The notes: generated by a model not told the origin, from the sequence alone. Positions 9,801 to 18,126 are shown, counted from the first letter of the stretch. The stretch: DNA of 64,000 nucleotides from an uncultured Odoribacter sp. (GCA_910578105.1 CAJTPD010000008.1:62001-126000); one strand, 5' to 3'. A program made the numbers and translations.

Positions 9801-10153
9801 AGCGGATTGAAAAAATCGGCCGGTATACAGACCAGTACAATCAGGACAAGAGAGCCTATTACGACCGTTGGAAACAGCCGGGAGACCGTTCTAAATTCCG
9901 GGATATTTCGGATGTCAGCGATGGACGGATGTCAAGCCGGTATGTGCAGAAAAATAATTTTATTTCCGGAGAATCTTTTTCGGTCGGATATCGTTTTTTC
10001 GGACAGGATTGGCTGAAAAAAGCAGGATTAAGCAGTTTGTCTGTCAATGCCAGCATGAATGAGCTTTTCCGTTGTTCTACAATAAAAATTGAACGGGGTA
10101 CCGATTATCCGTTTGCCCGGACATTCTCTATCTCTCTAAATGCATCATTTTAA
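6860..10153 (+). CDS. SusC/RagA family TonB-dependent outer-membrane transporter with STN signalling domain
   Basis: A 1097-residue transporter. The start is taken at ATG 6860 ('MIFLIKTLRL') because the upstream in-frame TTG at 6773 lies in the loop of a hairpin; ATG 6890 is an alternative. After the signal peptide come an STN domain (about residues 35-105, 'EEALRQILGEGYSFRIIDNTVVIRP'), a carboxypeptidase-regulatory-like domain ('GVVKDVKGNSLPGVTVLLKG'), the TonB box region 'EEVVVTGI', a plug with 'LKDAASTAMYGSRAANGVL', and a long beta barrel ending in 'FSISLNASF' with terminal Phe. The STN domain means it senses substrate and signals through the FecR protein. Substrate is not visible from sequence; the absence of glycan enzymes and presence of a TlpA gene make peptides or a metal complex plausible. 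Confidence 0.95.
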   Translation: MIFLIKTLRLMKLTVLLILLGLLRVSATINAQVYRINLELDDVACEKAIESVKGQTNLDFFFSNQELNVNRKVSVSCRNASLEEALRQILGEGYSFRIIDNTVVIRPVKNQLPQPKQVTVKGVVKDVKGNSLPGVTVLLKGTALGVSTDSDGKFTVSFPEMKDAILLFSFVGMKTTEVKYTGQTDIKVVLEEDAAEMEEVVVTGIFERKAESFTGSVATYKGEELKKIGTQNVLQSLKTLDPSFRITPNNQFGSDPNKLPDINIRGKSSISNIESEWGDDPNRPLFILDGFEVDLQTIVDLSMDRIASVNVLKDAASTAMYGSRAANGVLVVETVKPKPGKLQFTYNGTLTVDAPDLSDYNMMNAVEKLAFEKAAGFYDRQKIYEDWRNYQDLYNKRLALVQSGVDSYWLSEGLRTGFTHKHNIRAMGGNEAMYYSFGLNYSGNEGVMKQSGRDVLGANINLQYRIEKLQISNDFTFDYTESENAPVAFSEYARVNPYYRKEINPDHPEYLEIYSAAGYTYRRSNPLYNASLNYKNGTKSTGFRNNFRIEYRPVVGLRLSGKISIGKTDGKTEVFKSPYHTDFLEKVQTERGSYTKSTTGSTSYNGDFSVSYGKVFRETHNLTVIGRWEFKSQKRLGDSFIAIGFPTDRIDNPAFAISYPEDGKPSYSESLGRSMNMMMTANYSYKERYLIDATIRRDGSSNFGANKLWTNTWSVGLAWNIHKENFAGDWADVLKIRTAIGNPGNNGQAYDTYLSYAYNTTYQNVFGLGAQLNSFGNRDLDWQKTRDITVGADVVLFNRRLSVTLDYYTKITDPLIIQIGVAPSTGKNDFITNLGRNTIKGLTIDLGVRVIDNREKDLTWSLSLNGYHETSRYSRIGNKLDKFNETLVSSSVYRYRDGGSSTSIWTVPSAGIDPMSGKEIYIRKDGSYTFTFNQNDEVICGNTAADLEGVIGTNLYWKGLSVNAYLRYGFGGDLFNSILFERIEKIGRYTDQYNQDKRAYYDRWKQPGDRSKFRDISDVSDGRMSSRYVQKNNFISGESFSVGYRFFGQDWLKKAGLSSLSVNASMNELFRCSTIKIERGTDYPFARTFSISLNASF

Positions 10154-10163
10154 TTGAAAAGAT

Positions 10164-11636
10164 ATGAAACGGTTTATATACATTATTGTTTTATTGTTTT
10201 TTACAGGTTTGATATCCTCCTGTAACGACTGGTTGAATCAGACTCCTCACGACAAGATTCCAGGAGATGAACTTTATGCGACGGAGTCCGGGACTGAGGA
10301 GGTTTTGAACGGTTTGTATCTGGGATTGGCTGAACGTAGCTTGTATGGCGGCGAATTGACAGTCGGTATGATAGAGGCATTGGCTGAGCATTATGCGGTT
10401 CCGGCCAATCATCGGTATAAAGATTTGGTCGATTATGCTTATGGAACGAATGCTTCTAAAGCTTATTTTTCGTCTGTTTGGAATGGAATGTATCGTCAGA
10501 TAGCGAATTGTAATGTATTCCTGGAACAAATAGCGGTTCATCAGGGAAATTACAATCCGGAGAACTACAAGTTGTTTAGGGGTGAAGCTCTGGCCTTGCG
10601 CACATTCTTGCATTTCGACCTTTACCGGCTTTTTGCTCCGGCCTATACGGAAGAAAATAAAACGCAGAGGGCTATCCCTTATTATGATAAGGAAACCGAT
10701 ACCCCTACCCCTTACCTGACCGGAGAGGAAATTATGAACCGGTTGCTGGAGGATGCCGATGAAGCAATTGCTTTGTTGGACAAGGACCCGGTTCTGAATT
10801 TGGATACATTGAGTTTTCAAGCGGATGGGAACAAAGCTGTTTCCTGGCAGCACCGTCATTTCCGTTTTAATGTATATGCCGTCCAGGCATTGAAAGCCCG
10901 GATGTACTTGCATACGGGGGATAAACCGGCAGCTTATGCAATTGCTTCTGCTTTGTTGAACGGGCAGAATCCGGCAGGAGGGACAAATAATTTTAATACG
11001 GCTTTCCCCTCAATTATGAGAATGCCTTCCAAGTATAGGGATGTGTTGTGTTTTTCTGAAGTGATTTTCGGTATGCACGATATCAATCGGGAAAGTATGT
11101 ACAGGCGTTATTTTAGTCTGGATTTGGCAACGGAAAGTATTTTATTGGCCGGAGAGAAATGGCGGACGGAAAAGTACGGGAGCAACATGTTGGATATGAG
11201 ATACCGGGGATTCGGAGAGGCGGCGGATAAGAGTGAAACGGAAACCATGCTTGCTGTTTTGAAATATCAGAAGAAATCGTTGGTGGCGAGTGACCCGTAT
11301 ACTTTCCGGAATGAGTTGGTGCCGTTGATTCGGAAAGGCGAGCTTTATCTGATTGCTGCGGAAGCCAGTCCCAGTGATACGGAAAAAGAACATTGGCTGG
11401 AAGCCCTAGTCATCAATCGTGGCGGTTATCAGTTAGGAGATGTGACCGGCGATTTGGATGCCTATATTGATTTGGAATACAATCGGGAATTGTATGCGGA
11501 GGGACAATATTTCTATTATCTGAAGCGGAACGGTGTCACTTCGTTGATGAAACAGGATGCGACGACCAAAAATGTAAGTGCCGGTTATTTCGTTTTGCCG
11601 GTTCCGGATGCAGAAAACGATAACAGAGTCGATTAA
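10164..11636 (+). CDS. SusD/RagB family lipoprotein
   Basis: A 490-residue surface lipoprotein. The signal peptide ends in the lipobox 'LISSC', followed by 'NDWLNQTPHDKIPGDELYAT', the typical SusD N terminus. 'LFRGEALALRTFLHFDLYRLF' near residues 137-157 is the TPR-helix hallmark, and 'YNRELYAEGQYFYYLKRNG' with 'YFVLPVPDAEN' closes the protein. It starts 10 nt after the SusC stop codon. It is paralogous to the partial SusD at the window start, sharing the same C-terminal pattern. Confidence 0.95.
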   Translation: MKRFIYIIVLLFFTGLISSCNDWLNQTPHDKIPGDELYATESGTEEVLNGLYLGLAERSLYGGELTVGMIEALAEHYAVPANHRYKDLVDYAYGTNASKAYFSSVWNGMYRQIANCNVFLEQIAVHQGNYNPENYKLFRGEALALRTFLHFDLYRLFAPAYTEENKTQRAIPYYDKETDTPTPYLTGEEIMNRLLEDADEAIALLDKDPVLNLDTLSFQADGNKAVSWQHRHFRFNVYAVQALKARMYLHTGDKPAAYAIASALLNGQNPAGGTNNFNTAFPSIMRMPSKYRDVLCFSEVIFGMHDINRESMYRRYFSLDLATESILLAGEKWRTEKYGSNMLDMRYRGFGEAADKSETETMLAVLKYQKKSLVASDPYTFRNELVPLIRKGELYLIAAEASPSDTEKEHWLEALVINRGGYQLGDVTGDLDAYIDLEYNRELYAEGQYFYYLKRNGVTSLMKQDATTKNVSAGYFVLPVPDAENDNRVD

Positions 11637-11654
11637 CGGATAAATCAAATCATT

Positions 11655-12443
11655 ATGAGAAAATATATCGTGATTTTATTGGGGGTGTTCCTGTGGAGTT
11701 GTTCGCAGGAGGAGATGCCTTTATACAATGGTAAGACCTGTATTTATTTTAATATCAAAGATGCAATAAGTAGCTCGGCTACGGATGAAATGAACTTTTC
11801 ATTCGGATTGTTGAACGTGATGGATTCGGTTTTTCAGATTCCGGTGATGGCTACCGGCGATTTGGCTGATTATGACCGCTATTTCGATTTTGTGATGGAT
11901 TCTACTACGGCAATGGAAGGCGTTCATTTTGATTTGCCGGAGAAAGGGGTGATTCCTGCGGGAAAGAATGCCGGTTATATTGCGGTTCCATTACACCGGA
12001 TTGTGGATGATGAAGAGATTTACCAATTGCATTTGCGTTTGCTGCCCAATGAAACGTTTGAACTGAATTTGCCGGAGGCTTACGTATCGTCGGATACGGT
12101 TGATTTGCTCCGGATGACCTTGAATTTTTCTTCTTCCATTACAAAGCCAATGATGTGGATGGATAATAATTTCGGTTATTTTTCAGTAGCCAAGTACAAT
12201 GCTTTTTGCGAGATATGCGGAAAAGATGCCAGCTATTGGGAAGGCAAACCCAATGCAATGGTTCATTTGGCTTTGGCGGGTATTATGCAAGCTTATATTG
12301 AACAGAAAATGTTAGAAGGTCCGGAGGCTGCTTTGCGTGACCCGTCCAATAAACAGGAAAAAGGCTATATGACGATGAGGGGTATTCTTGGAAAATATAT
12401 GAAAGTTCCGGATTCATGGCCCGATGTCAGCGGAGAGAAATAA
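11655..12443 (+). CDS. DUF4843 domain lipoprotein
   Basis: A 262-residue lipoprotein with lipobox 'LWSC' at about residues 13-16 and 'CIYFNIKDAISSSATDEMNFSFG', matching the start of the DUF4843 fold; 'MEGVHFDLPEKGVIPAGKNAG' and 'LRLLPNETFELN' follow the Calx-beta-like pattern. It begins 18 nt after the SusD stop and is a longer version of the protein at 1240-1926 (extra C-terminal 30 residues). Probable accessory subunit of the SusCD complex on the cell surface, by analogy with other operons of this make-up. Confidence 0.85.
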   Translation: MRKYIVILLGVFLWSCSQEEMPLYNGKTCIYFNIKDAISSSATDEMNFSFGLLNVMDSVFQIPVMATGDLADYDRYFDFVMDSTTAMEGVHFDLPEKGVIPAGKNAGYIAVPLHRIVDDEEIYQLHLRLLPNETFELNLPEAYVSSDTVDLLRMTLNFSSSITKPMMWMDNNFGYFSVAKYNAFCEICGKDASYWEGKPNAMVHLALAGIMQAYIEQKMLEGPEAALRDPSNKQEKGYMTMRGILGKYMKVPDSWPDVSGEK

Positions 12444-12473
12444 ACAAGAAATGGATTGATAAAAAACAAGCAA

Positions 12474-14021
12474 ATGAAACGATATACTATTTTAGGGATA
12501 TGGTTCCTTTTTTTAGCAGGAACGTTGTTTTCCTGTTATGACGATAAAGGAAATTACGATTATGACTGGGTTCCGGAAGTTGTGCTGGAGGCAGGAAATA
12601 GCGGATTGGGAGATTTGGTTGTAAAAAGAGGACAGCGTCTGACCATCAAACCCAATTTGAAGTTATTGACCGGTGCGGAGGGGACAGAAAAGGATACGGC
12701 GGAGTTCCGTCCGGAAGATTACACTTACCGATGGGTGGCTTATCAAAGGGTTTTGGCTGCCGGGTCTGTTGAATTGGCTACGACACAAAATCTGGATACG
12801 ATTATTGATTTGCCTTTACTGACGGAACCGTACCGGATTCAATATACGGTTCGGGGGAAAGAAACAGGAGTGGATTACTCGTTCAGTTTTAATTTGCGGG
12901 TGGAGACCCGTTATGAAAATGCCTGGTTGTTTTTGACGGAAAACAATGAGGGGATTGCCGATTTGACTTTATACGGGAAAGAGGTGGGAAATACCAGTGA
13001 AAATCCCTGGGTATATGAACATCATGTGTTGGAGCGTTCCGGTTTTCCTTATCGGGGAGGCGGAGCGAAATTCGTTTATTATAATTCTTTTAATAACAAA
13101 AACTATCTTATGGTAGGTACCGGGGAAGGTTCCGGTTGGTTGGGAAAGAATGATTTGGACTGGACAGAGACCCAAATGCTCCGTTATTTGATGGCGATGC
13201 CTAAAGGGTTGGATTATACCTTTGAAAAGGTCATTAAAAATGGGACCGGAGTATGGTTTTTTGTCGGTTCGGATGGAAGCATATACGCTATGGGAAATTC
13301 TGTAATAATGCTGGATGCCTGCAATAATCTGTCTCCTTCGGTAACCGGAACCGGTCAGTACCAGAAAGTAAAAATGACTCCTTTTGTAGGAGGTGACGCT
13401 ATGCAAAGTTTTTTATATGATGAATCCAATGAAGTGATGTTGCTTTTTACGGGAACAACAGCGAATTTATCCGGTAATCCGATATATGCCTTGCCGGAAA
13501 ATCTGAAATTGCGGAATCATAAACTCTTTTTAATGGAATCCTATGGACTTAGTCTGACTAATGTTTATGCCAAAAATAAGGCAGATAACAAATACTACCG
13601 ATATACTTACGATACTTATGACAGGAGTGAAACTAAACTGGGGGAGCCGTTTGAAATTACAAATGGAGAATTGTTAGAGCAAGGAGAGCAATTTGTTTGT
13701 GATTATATGAACGGGTTCTTTTATATGTCGATGGGAAACAAGTTGTATGTATTGAGAGGACCTGAGTTGAGGGAGGTCACTATCAAAGACCCGGATGGGG
13801 TAGTGACAGGAGGATTTCAGGGATTAGAGAGTATCTCTTTGCTGACTAGATATACGGGTATACCATCAACAACTCCTTATATCATGGCGGCTACCTACGG
13901 AGGGACGGAAAACAGTGGAAAGGTTTATTTCCTGGAACCTAATTCCATTGAATCGAGCGAGTTGACGGTAAGAGCTTATTTTGAGGGATTGGAGAAAGTG
14001 AAAAGCATCAGCCGCTTTTAA
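12474..14021 (+). CDS. PKD-like family lipoprotein
   Basis: A 515-residue lipoprotein. I start at ATG 12474 ('MKRYTILGIW') rather than the in-frame TTG at 12456, since this gives a clean signal peptide with lipobox 'TLFSC'. The mature protein opens with 'CYDDKGNYDYDW', the same motif as the paralogue at 1944-3509. An Ig/PKD-like region (residues 30-140) is followed by a possible propeller-like part. It is the fourth structural gene of the sigma-regulated uptake operon. Confidence 0.86.
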   Translation: MKRYTILGIWFLFLAGTLFSCYDDKGNYDYDWVPEVVLEAGNSGLGDLVVKRGQRLTIKPNLKLLTGAEGTEKDTAEFRPEDYTYRWVAYQRVLAAGSVELATTQNLDTIIDLPLLTEPYRIQYTVRGKETGVDYSFSFNLRVETRYENAWLFLTENNEGIADLTLYGKEVGNTSENPWVYEHHVLERSGFPYRGGGAKFVYYNSFNNKNYLMVGTGEGSGWLGKNDLDWTETQMLRYLMAMPKGLDYTFEKVIKNGTGVWFFVGSDGSIYAMGNSVIMLDACNNLSPSVTGTGQYQKVKMTPFVGGDAMQSFLYDESNEVMLLFTGTTANLSGNPIYALPENLKLRNHKLFLMESYGLSLTNVYAKNKADNKYYRYTYDTYDRSETKLGEPFEITNGELLEQGEQFVCDYMNGFFYMSMGNKLYVLRGPELREVTIKDPDGVVTGGFQGLESISLLTRYTGIPSTTPYIMAATYGGTENSGKVYFLEPNSIESSELTVRAYFEGLEKVKSISRF

Positions 14022-14124
14022 TTGAAACAGGAAAATTTTGGATTGGCTGCCAGGAGGGGCATCTCAAACAGGATAGGCACTTCTTTTTGAGTGGCGGAAT
14101 AAGAATGTTTAAAAATCAATTTGA

Positions 14125-15471
14125 ATGATGATGAAATATGTGATGTTACTATGCTGTCTGTTGACGGTTAGTTTTTTGCAGGCACAAAGTCCGGCAACGG
14201 TAGAATGCCGTACCGGTGAGGGTATCGGAGAAAAATTGCATCTGTTTAAAGTGGTAAATGGTACGAAAGTATCTATTGCTGATGCGGTTTATAATAAAAA
14301 CGGATATTACGGATTTAAGTTTATGCCGGAATATGAAGGCTTTTATGTGGTGGGGGATGACCGGAATTACCAGTATCCGGTTTATCTGAAAGGAGGAGAA
14401 ACGGTTTCTTTGTATATGGATAAGGATACGGTTTATCTGGAGGGAAAAAAGAATACAGAGGAAAATGAAGTGTTGTTTGATTGGATTGCTTTGTCGAAAA
14501 ATATAGAGGCAAAGGCAGTTCATTTTAACCGGGTCCGTAGTACATATCAGGATTTTTTCCCTGAATTTGAAGTTTTTTTGCCGCGTGCTGATCGGTTCAG
14601 GGACGGGATTAAAACTTCCAATCCGCGTTTTAACGAATTGATGAAACGGAGCATTGATTTTGAAAAAGATTTGTATGCGCTTACTTTTTTGTATACGCCG
14701 AGGGCGGAACATCCGAAGAAAGAACAGAGGGTGGCTTATTATTCCACTATTGTCAATCCTGATAAATTTAGCGATGACATGATTCTGGATATGCCCTACG
14801 GGATGGAATTGGTCAACCGCTATATTTTGCATGTTTCCCTGGAAAAAGGTCCGGCCGGTAAGGGGCTGGATAGAATTTCCCTGATTCCGGATAATCGGGT
14901 GAAAGGGGAGTTGGTGATAGGACAAGCGTCCGGAATGAAATCTTATTTTGAGTTGAAAAAGTTTATCGCAGAAAATGAAAAGTACCTGAATGCCGGTCAG
15001 AAAGAGCGAGTTGAAGCCATCTGTTCTAAGATGTATGAGGTTAGAAAAGGTCAGGTTGCGGCTGACTTTACTTATCCGGATTCGGCTGGGAAACAGGTGT
15101 CTCTTTCAGATTTTAAAGGGAAAGTGGTATTGGTGGATGTATGGGCGACCTGGTGCGGGCCATGCCGGAGTGAACTGCCTCATCTGAAAAAGTTGGAGGA
15201 AGAGATGAAAGACAAGGAGGTAGTTTTTATCGGCGTTTCTGTTGATGAGGAAAAAAATCATGCCAAATGGAAAAAATTTATTGTTGACGAGCAGTTGCCC
15301 GGTATCCAATTGTTTGCTAACGGGTGGAGTAAAATTACCAAAGACTATAAGATTACCGGCATCCCCCGTTTCATGGTGTTCGACCGCGAAGGAAAGATTG
15401 TCGAAGCGGTTGCTCCCCGGCCTTCCAATCCCGATTTGAAGGCGTTGTTGGAAGAGGAACTGAAAAAATGA
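14125..15471 (+). CDS. TlpA-family thiol-disulfide oxidoreductase with DUF4369-like N-terminal domain
   Basis: A 448-residue exported protein: signal peptide ending 'VSFLQAQ', a beta-rich N-terminal domain of the DUF4369 kind ('GEKLHLFKVVNGTKVSIADA'), a helical linker, and a C-terminal thioredoxin domain from about residue 308. The active site is 'WATWCGPCRSELP' (CGPC) and the cis-Pro segment is 'ITGIPRFMVFD'. It would act in the periplasm as a disulfide reductase. Position 103 nt after the PKD-like gene and before the terminator makes it the last gene of the uptake operon; TlpA proteins often accompany SusCD modules in Bacteroidota. Confidence 0.9.
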   Translation: MMMKYVMLLCCLLTVSFLQAQSPATVECRTGEGIGEKLHLFKVVNGTKVSIADAVYNKNGYYGFKFMPEYEGFYVVGDDRNYQYPVYLKGGETVSLYMDKDTVYLEGKKNTEENEVLFDWIALSKNIEAKAVHFNRVRSTYQDFFPEFEVFLPRADRFRDGIKTSNPRFNELMKRSIDFEKDLYALTFLYTPRAEHPKKEQRVAYYSTIVNPDKFSDDMILDMPYGMELVNRYILHVSLEKGPAGKGLDRISLIPDNRVKGELVIGQASGMKSYFELKKFIAENEKYLNAGQKERVEAICSKMYEVRKGQVAADFTYPDSAGKQVSLSDFKGKVVLVDVWATWCGPCRSELPHLKKLEEEMKDKEVVFIGVSVDEEKNHAKWKKFIVDEQLPGIQLFANGWSKITKDYKITGIPRFMVFDREGKIVEAVAPRPSNPDLKALLEEELKK

Positions 15472-15483
15472 TTTTTGTTATAA

Positions 15484-15780
15484 TTAAAAATGATCTTCCG
15501 GTATTTTTGCCGGAAGATTTTTGTTTGATACAATATACTTTACAAAGCCGTCACGCGAGAACACGGGCATACGGCTCTGTCCGGCGTGTTGCTCCTTCAG
15601 TATGCTACGGAGCAGAGGGACGAATTTGTTCTCCACAAACTGCTTGGGTATATAGTCCAGTGAGCCGAGTTTCATGCTTTCCACCGCCGTATGCACTTCG
15701 GCATAGTCGGTCATGATGACAAAGGGCTGCATCCTGCGCAGCAGGTCGATGCTGTTACCGTCGGGCAGACGTAGGTCTGC
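15484..15780 (-). pseudogene. Fragment of a response-regulator receiver domain (RteB-like)
   Basis: Read on the minus strand from 15780, the frame gives 'ADLRLPDGNSIDLLRRM', then 'MTDYAEVHTAVESMKLGSLDYIPKQF'. This is the second half of a CheY-type receiver: phosphoacceptor Asp in 'DLRLPDG', the conserved Thr of 'MTDYA', and the Lys-Pro-like 'IPKQF' loop. A TAA immediately precedes it (15781-15783), and the C terminus runs into the TlpA terminator after 'VPLLRSIL'. Effector domain and N terminus are both missing, so it cannot work. The pattern resembles NtrC-type regulators of Bacteroides conjugative transposons (RteB), from memory and not confirmed. Confidence 0.6.
15493..15522 (+). terminator. 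Rho-independent terminator of the second uptake operon
   Basis: ATCTTCCGG and CCGGAAGAT form a perfect 9-bp stem with an 8-nt loop and five Ts after it, 21 nt past the TlpA gene stop. It marks the boundary between core sequence and the accessory island that follows. Confidence 0.9.
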
Positions 15781-15804
15781 TTACCCCATTCCAATATCGT
15801 TTCA

Positions 15805-15996
15805 TCAAATAGAGAAAACTCTATCAATTGGAATATAAATATTATTTATTTCTTTGCGTAATTCGTCAATCTGACGTTTGTCGGACTCCCATGCTTCTAT
15901 TTCTTGCCACTTTTTATAGCAAGTATTGACTATACCGCATATAAACAATGCTATCATTATATGACCAAAAACGATAATACCATGTATGGATTTCAC
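15805..15996 (-). CDS. Small membrane protein with coiled-coil tail, hypothetical
   Basis: A 63-residue open frame: an N-terminal membrane helix ('IIVFGHIMIALFICGIV') then a charged helix ('WQEIEAWESDKRQIDELRKEIN') likely to form a coiled coil. The shape is like small spanin- or holin-associated proteins, but nothing specific is recognised. It lies alone in AT-rich sequence between the receiver fragment and the NTF2-like gene, and could be real or a remnant. Confidence 0.35.
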   Translation of the reverse strand: MKSIHGIIVFGHIMIALFICGIVNTCYKKWQEIEAWESDKRQIDELRKEINNIYIPIDRVFSI

Positions 15997-16053
15997 ATCT
16001 TGATTTATAATAGCATTCTATATTGCGGTACAAAATATCTATTGAGGTTGTAC

Positions 16054-16536
16054 TTAACTTTTTATGCGGTAAATTTTGCTAACAATTTTCCAATTATCAA
16101 TATCTTTTATTAGTGTAAACATGTCAATATATTCCTGAGGGCCAAATTGAGATTGAATTTTAACTATTGCGATATTTTGCTCTATATTGCAATCTAACAA
16201 TTTATAGCTTGCAGTTGATGCACCACTTTTATCTACTATGTCATACAAAACTTTAATCGGTACAGTTCTTATTTGTCCGTTTTCAGACCAAGACATAGTT
16301 GCATTATCAGTAAAAGCTTTCTCTGTAATTTTACTATCGCCCTTTCTTCCACCCTCTACATAATATTCGATGGTTTTAACTATTCCTGTCATTTCCGGAT
16401 TTGAATGACAATTTAAGGCATATTGTTTTTGCATCTTACAAGATTTTTCGGTGCCTTGAGCAGATATTGTCTTTGTTATAAATAGCATTACTATACAACA
16501 AACTATTAGCGGCATTGAAAAAATTTTCGGTTTCAT
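16054..16536 (-). CDS. Exported NTF2-like (putative lumazine-binding family) protein
   Basis: A 160-residue protein with a signal peptide ending 'TKTISAQG'. The body, 'GIVKTIEYYVEGGRKGDSKITEKAF' through 'DNWKIVSKIYRIK', fits the putative lumazine-binding / SnoaL-like NTF2 fold: an N-terminal helix pair, then strands ending in a 'W-K-I-V-x-K' edge strand. Two Cys lie just after the signal peptide ('CKMQKQYALNC'). It is the last gene of a leftward group with two flavodoxin-like reductases and a second NTF2-like protein. Ligand unknown. This gene is more AT-rich than the surrounding core genes, in keeping with transfer. Confidence 0.75.
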   Translation of the reverse strand: MKPKIFSMPLIVCCIVMLFITKTISAQGTEKSCKMQKQYALNCHSNPEMTGIVKTIEYYVEGGRKGDSKITEKAFTDNATMSWSENGQIRTVPIKVLYDIVDKSGASTASYKLLDCNIEQNIAIVKIQSQFGPQEYIDMFTLIKDIDNWKIVSKIYRIKS

Positions 16537-16548
16537 TGTTTTTACTTT

Positions 16549-17175
16549 TTAATTGTTTTGGATAAAATGTGTGCGCAATCTCATCTCATATACAGGTTTC
16601 TCTATACCGTATCGTTTTGCAGTTTCAATACTTCTTAATAACCATGCCATATTCTCTCCCAGAGAACGCATTGTTTGTAACCCCTCTTTATCCTGACTAA
16701 CATCTTTTGGAGTAAATCCATGAACAGAGTTCCAATATTGCGATGAGACAACAGGCATATTTGAAATTGTGAAATACTGATTAAGCTGTTCAAATGTGGC
16801 TGAAGCTCCACCACGGCGACAAGATACGACGGATGCTCCAAGTTTTCCCGCCATTTCTCCTTCTTTACAGAAGAACAGTCGTTGACAGAATGATGTTATC
16901 TGCCCGGTAGGTTGGCTATAATATACAGGAGAACCCAATATGATAGCGTCAAATTCGTCAAGTCTGTCTTGTATATCCCTCACGGCATCGTCACGAAAAC
17001 AATGCCCTGTTTCAAAGCATTTCATGCAGGCAATACATCCGGCAACAGGCTTGTTACCAAGATACAGCATCTCAGTTTCAATATCATGCTTATGCAGAGT
17101 ACGAACGACCTCAGTTAATGCTGTAAAAGTACATCCGTCTTTGTGAGGGCTGCCGTTTATCAGTAATACTTTCAT
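16549..17175 (-). CDS. Flavodoxin-family NAD(P)H-dependent FMN reductase
   Basis: A 208-residue protein. 'LLINGSPHKDGCTFTAL' at residues 4-20 is the FMN phosphate-binding loop (NGSP-x-K-x-x-x-T), 'CIACMKCFETGHC' (about 47-59) is the cysteine cluster of the iron-sulfur flavoprotein-like NADPH:FMN reductases, and 'AIILGSPVYYSQPTGQ' is the second FMN loop. Cytoplasmic flavin-dependent reductase of quinones or other electrophiles is the usual role for this group. It starts 4 nt after the stop of the next gene in the operon (17180-17734), so the two are probably co-transcribed from the promoter at 18157-18187. Confidence 0.88.
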   Translation of the reverse strand: MKVLLINGSPHKDGCTFTALTEVVRTLHKHDIETEMLYLGNKPVAGCIACMKCFETGHCFRDDAVRDIQDRLDEFDAIILGSPVYYSQPTGQITSFCQRLFFCKEGEMAGKLGASVVSCRRGGASATFEQLNQYFTISNMPVVSSQYWNSVHGFTPKDVSQDKEGLQTMRSLGENMAWLLRSIETAKRYGIEKPVYEMRLRTHFIQNN

Positions 17176-17179
17176 GGTT

Positions 17180-17734
17180 TCAGATGTTTTTACCTAATGA
17201 ATATGCTTTTTCTAACGAAGGATGTCCAGTAATATCGCCAATCTGCATAACGCCGCCAGCATATATTTCGCCTAAGTTTTCCCAGCCGAGGTGATGGAGT
17301 AAAGCATGGTAGTAATGCTCCACAGGCTCGAAGTTGTCCGGTGTGTCGCCTTCGGCAGCCATGAGTAAGACGCAATGTTGCATAGGCGTATGATATTCCG
17401 GACTTTTTTCCGTCACGGCAAACAAACGGTCAATGACGGTTTTCAACTGTGCGGTGATACTCCAGTAATACATCGGCGAGGCCAGAACCAATACGTCTGC
17501 CGTTTCATAATACGGATAAATCTTCGCCATATCATCCTTCTGCAGACAAGGGCTTTTTGAATCACGTCCACCGCCCAGACATCCCCAACAAGGATGAATG
17601 TCCATCCGTTGTAAATTGAAAACTTTCACCGTATGGCCAGCTTCTTCCGCACCTTGCTTGAAGGCTTCCACCAGTCCAGCCGTATTGCCTTTCATACGTG
17701 GACTTCCGTTTAATATGACAATTCTTTTGCTCAT
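17180..17734 (-). CDS. Flavodoxin-family NAD(P)H-dependent oxidoreductase
   Basis: A 184-residue flavodoxin-like protein. 'VILNGSPRMKGNTAGLVEAF' (residues 5-24) is the FMN-binding P-loop, 'CWGCLGGGRDSKSPC' (about 50-64) gives three Cys as in the family, and 'VLVLASPMYYWSITAQLK' is the second flavin loop. It lies between an NTF2-like gene 5 nt upstream and the second flavodoxin gene 4 nt downstream. The pair of related but distinct reductases under a divergent HxlR regulator suggests an electrophile- or quinone-induced operon. Confidence 0.88.
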   Translation of the reverse strand: MSKRIVILNGSPRMKGNTAGLVEAFKQGAEEAGHTVKVFNLQRMDIHPCWGCLGGGRDSKSPCLQKDDMAKIYPYYETADVLVLASPMYYWSITAQLKTVIDRLFAVTEKSPEYHTPMQHCVLLMAAEGDTPDNFEPVEHYYHALLHHLGWENLGEIYAGGVMQIGDITGHPSLEKAYSLGKNI

Positions 17735-17739
17735 TGTTT

Positions 17740-18126
17740 CTATTTCTTTTGTATCGTATTTGAGTTTTGATTATAGGCTTTGGCTACACATTTCCATTCA
17801 CCGCCAATTTTCAGAAGAAGCAGATAGTCCGTGAAATCAATACGATTTCCCCAGCCCTCTTCAAGCACACGAACAACCGCCAGTGTTTCTTCCACCGCCA
17901 CCACATCAATACGTGCCTTAAATGCTTCACCTCCACTGACAGTGTCCACGTTGTGGTAAAACTGTTCGATGGAACCGTGTTCCAGTTTTCCATCGAGAAA
18001 ACCGAACAGCACAGCATCATCGGTGAATAACTCGCGTGCATATTTACTATCGCCTTCAGCCACACTCTTTACAAATTTCATTGCAGCTTCTTGTACTGCT
18101 TCATATTCTTTAATAGAATCTCTCAT
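17740..18126 (-). CDS. NTF2-like (putative lumazine-binding family) protein
   Basis: A 128-residue cytoplasmic protein starting 'MRDSIKEYEAVQEAAMKFV'. The upstream in-frame TTG at 18159 is rejected because it overlaps the -7 box of the operon promoter; ATG 18126 leaves a leader of about 25 nt. 'FVKSVAEGDSKYARELFTDDAVLFGFLDG', 'GSIEQFYHNVD' and 'DYLLLLKIGGEWKCVAKAY' follow the SnoaL/lumazine-binding NTF2 fold. First gene of the leftward operon controlled by the HxlR gene next to it. Ligand unknown. Confidence 0.8.
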   Translation of the reverse strand: MRDSIKEYEAVQEAAMKFVKSVAEGDSKYARELFTDDAVLFGFLDGKLEHGSIEQFYHNVDTVSGGEAFKARIDVVAVEETLAVVRVLEEGWGNRIDFTDYLLLLKIGGEWKCVAKAYNQNSNTIQKK

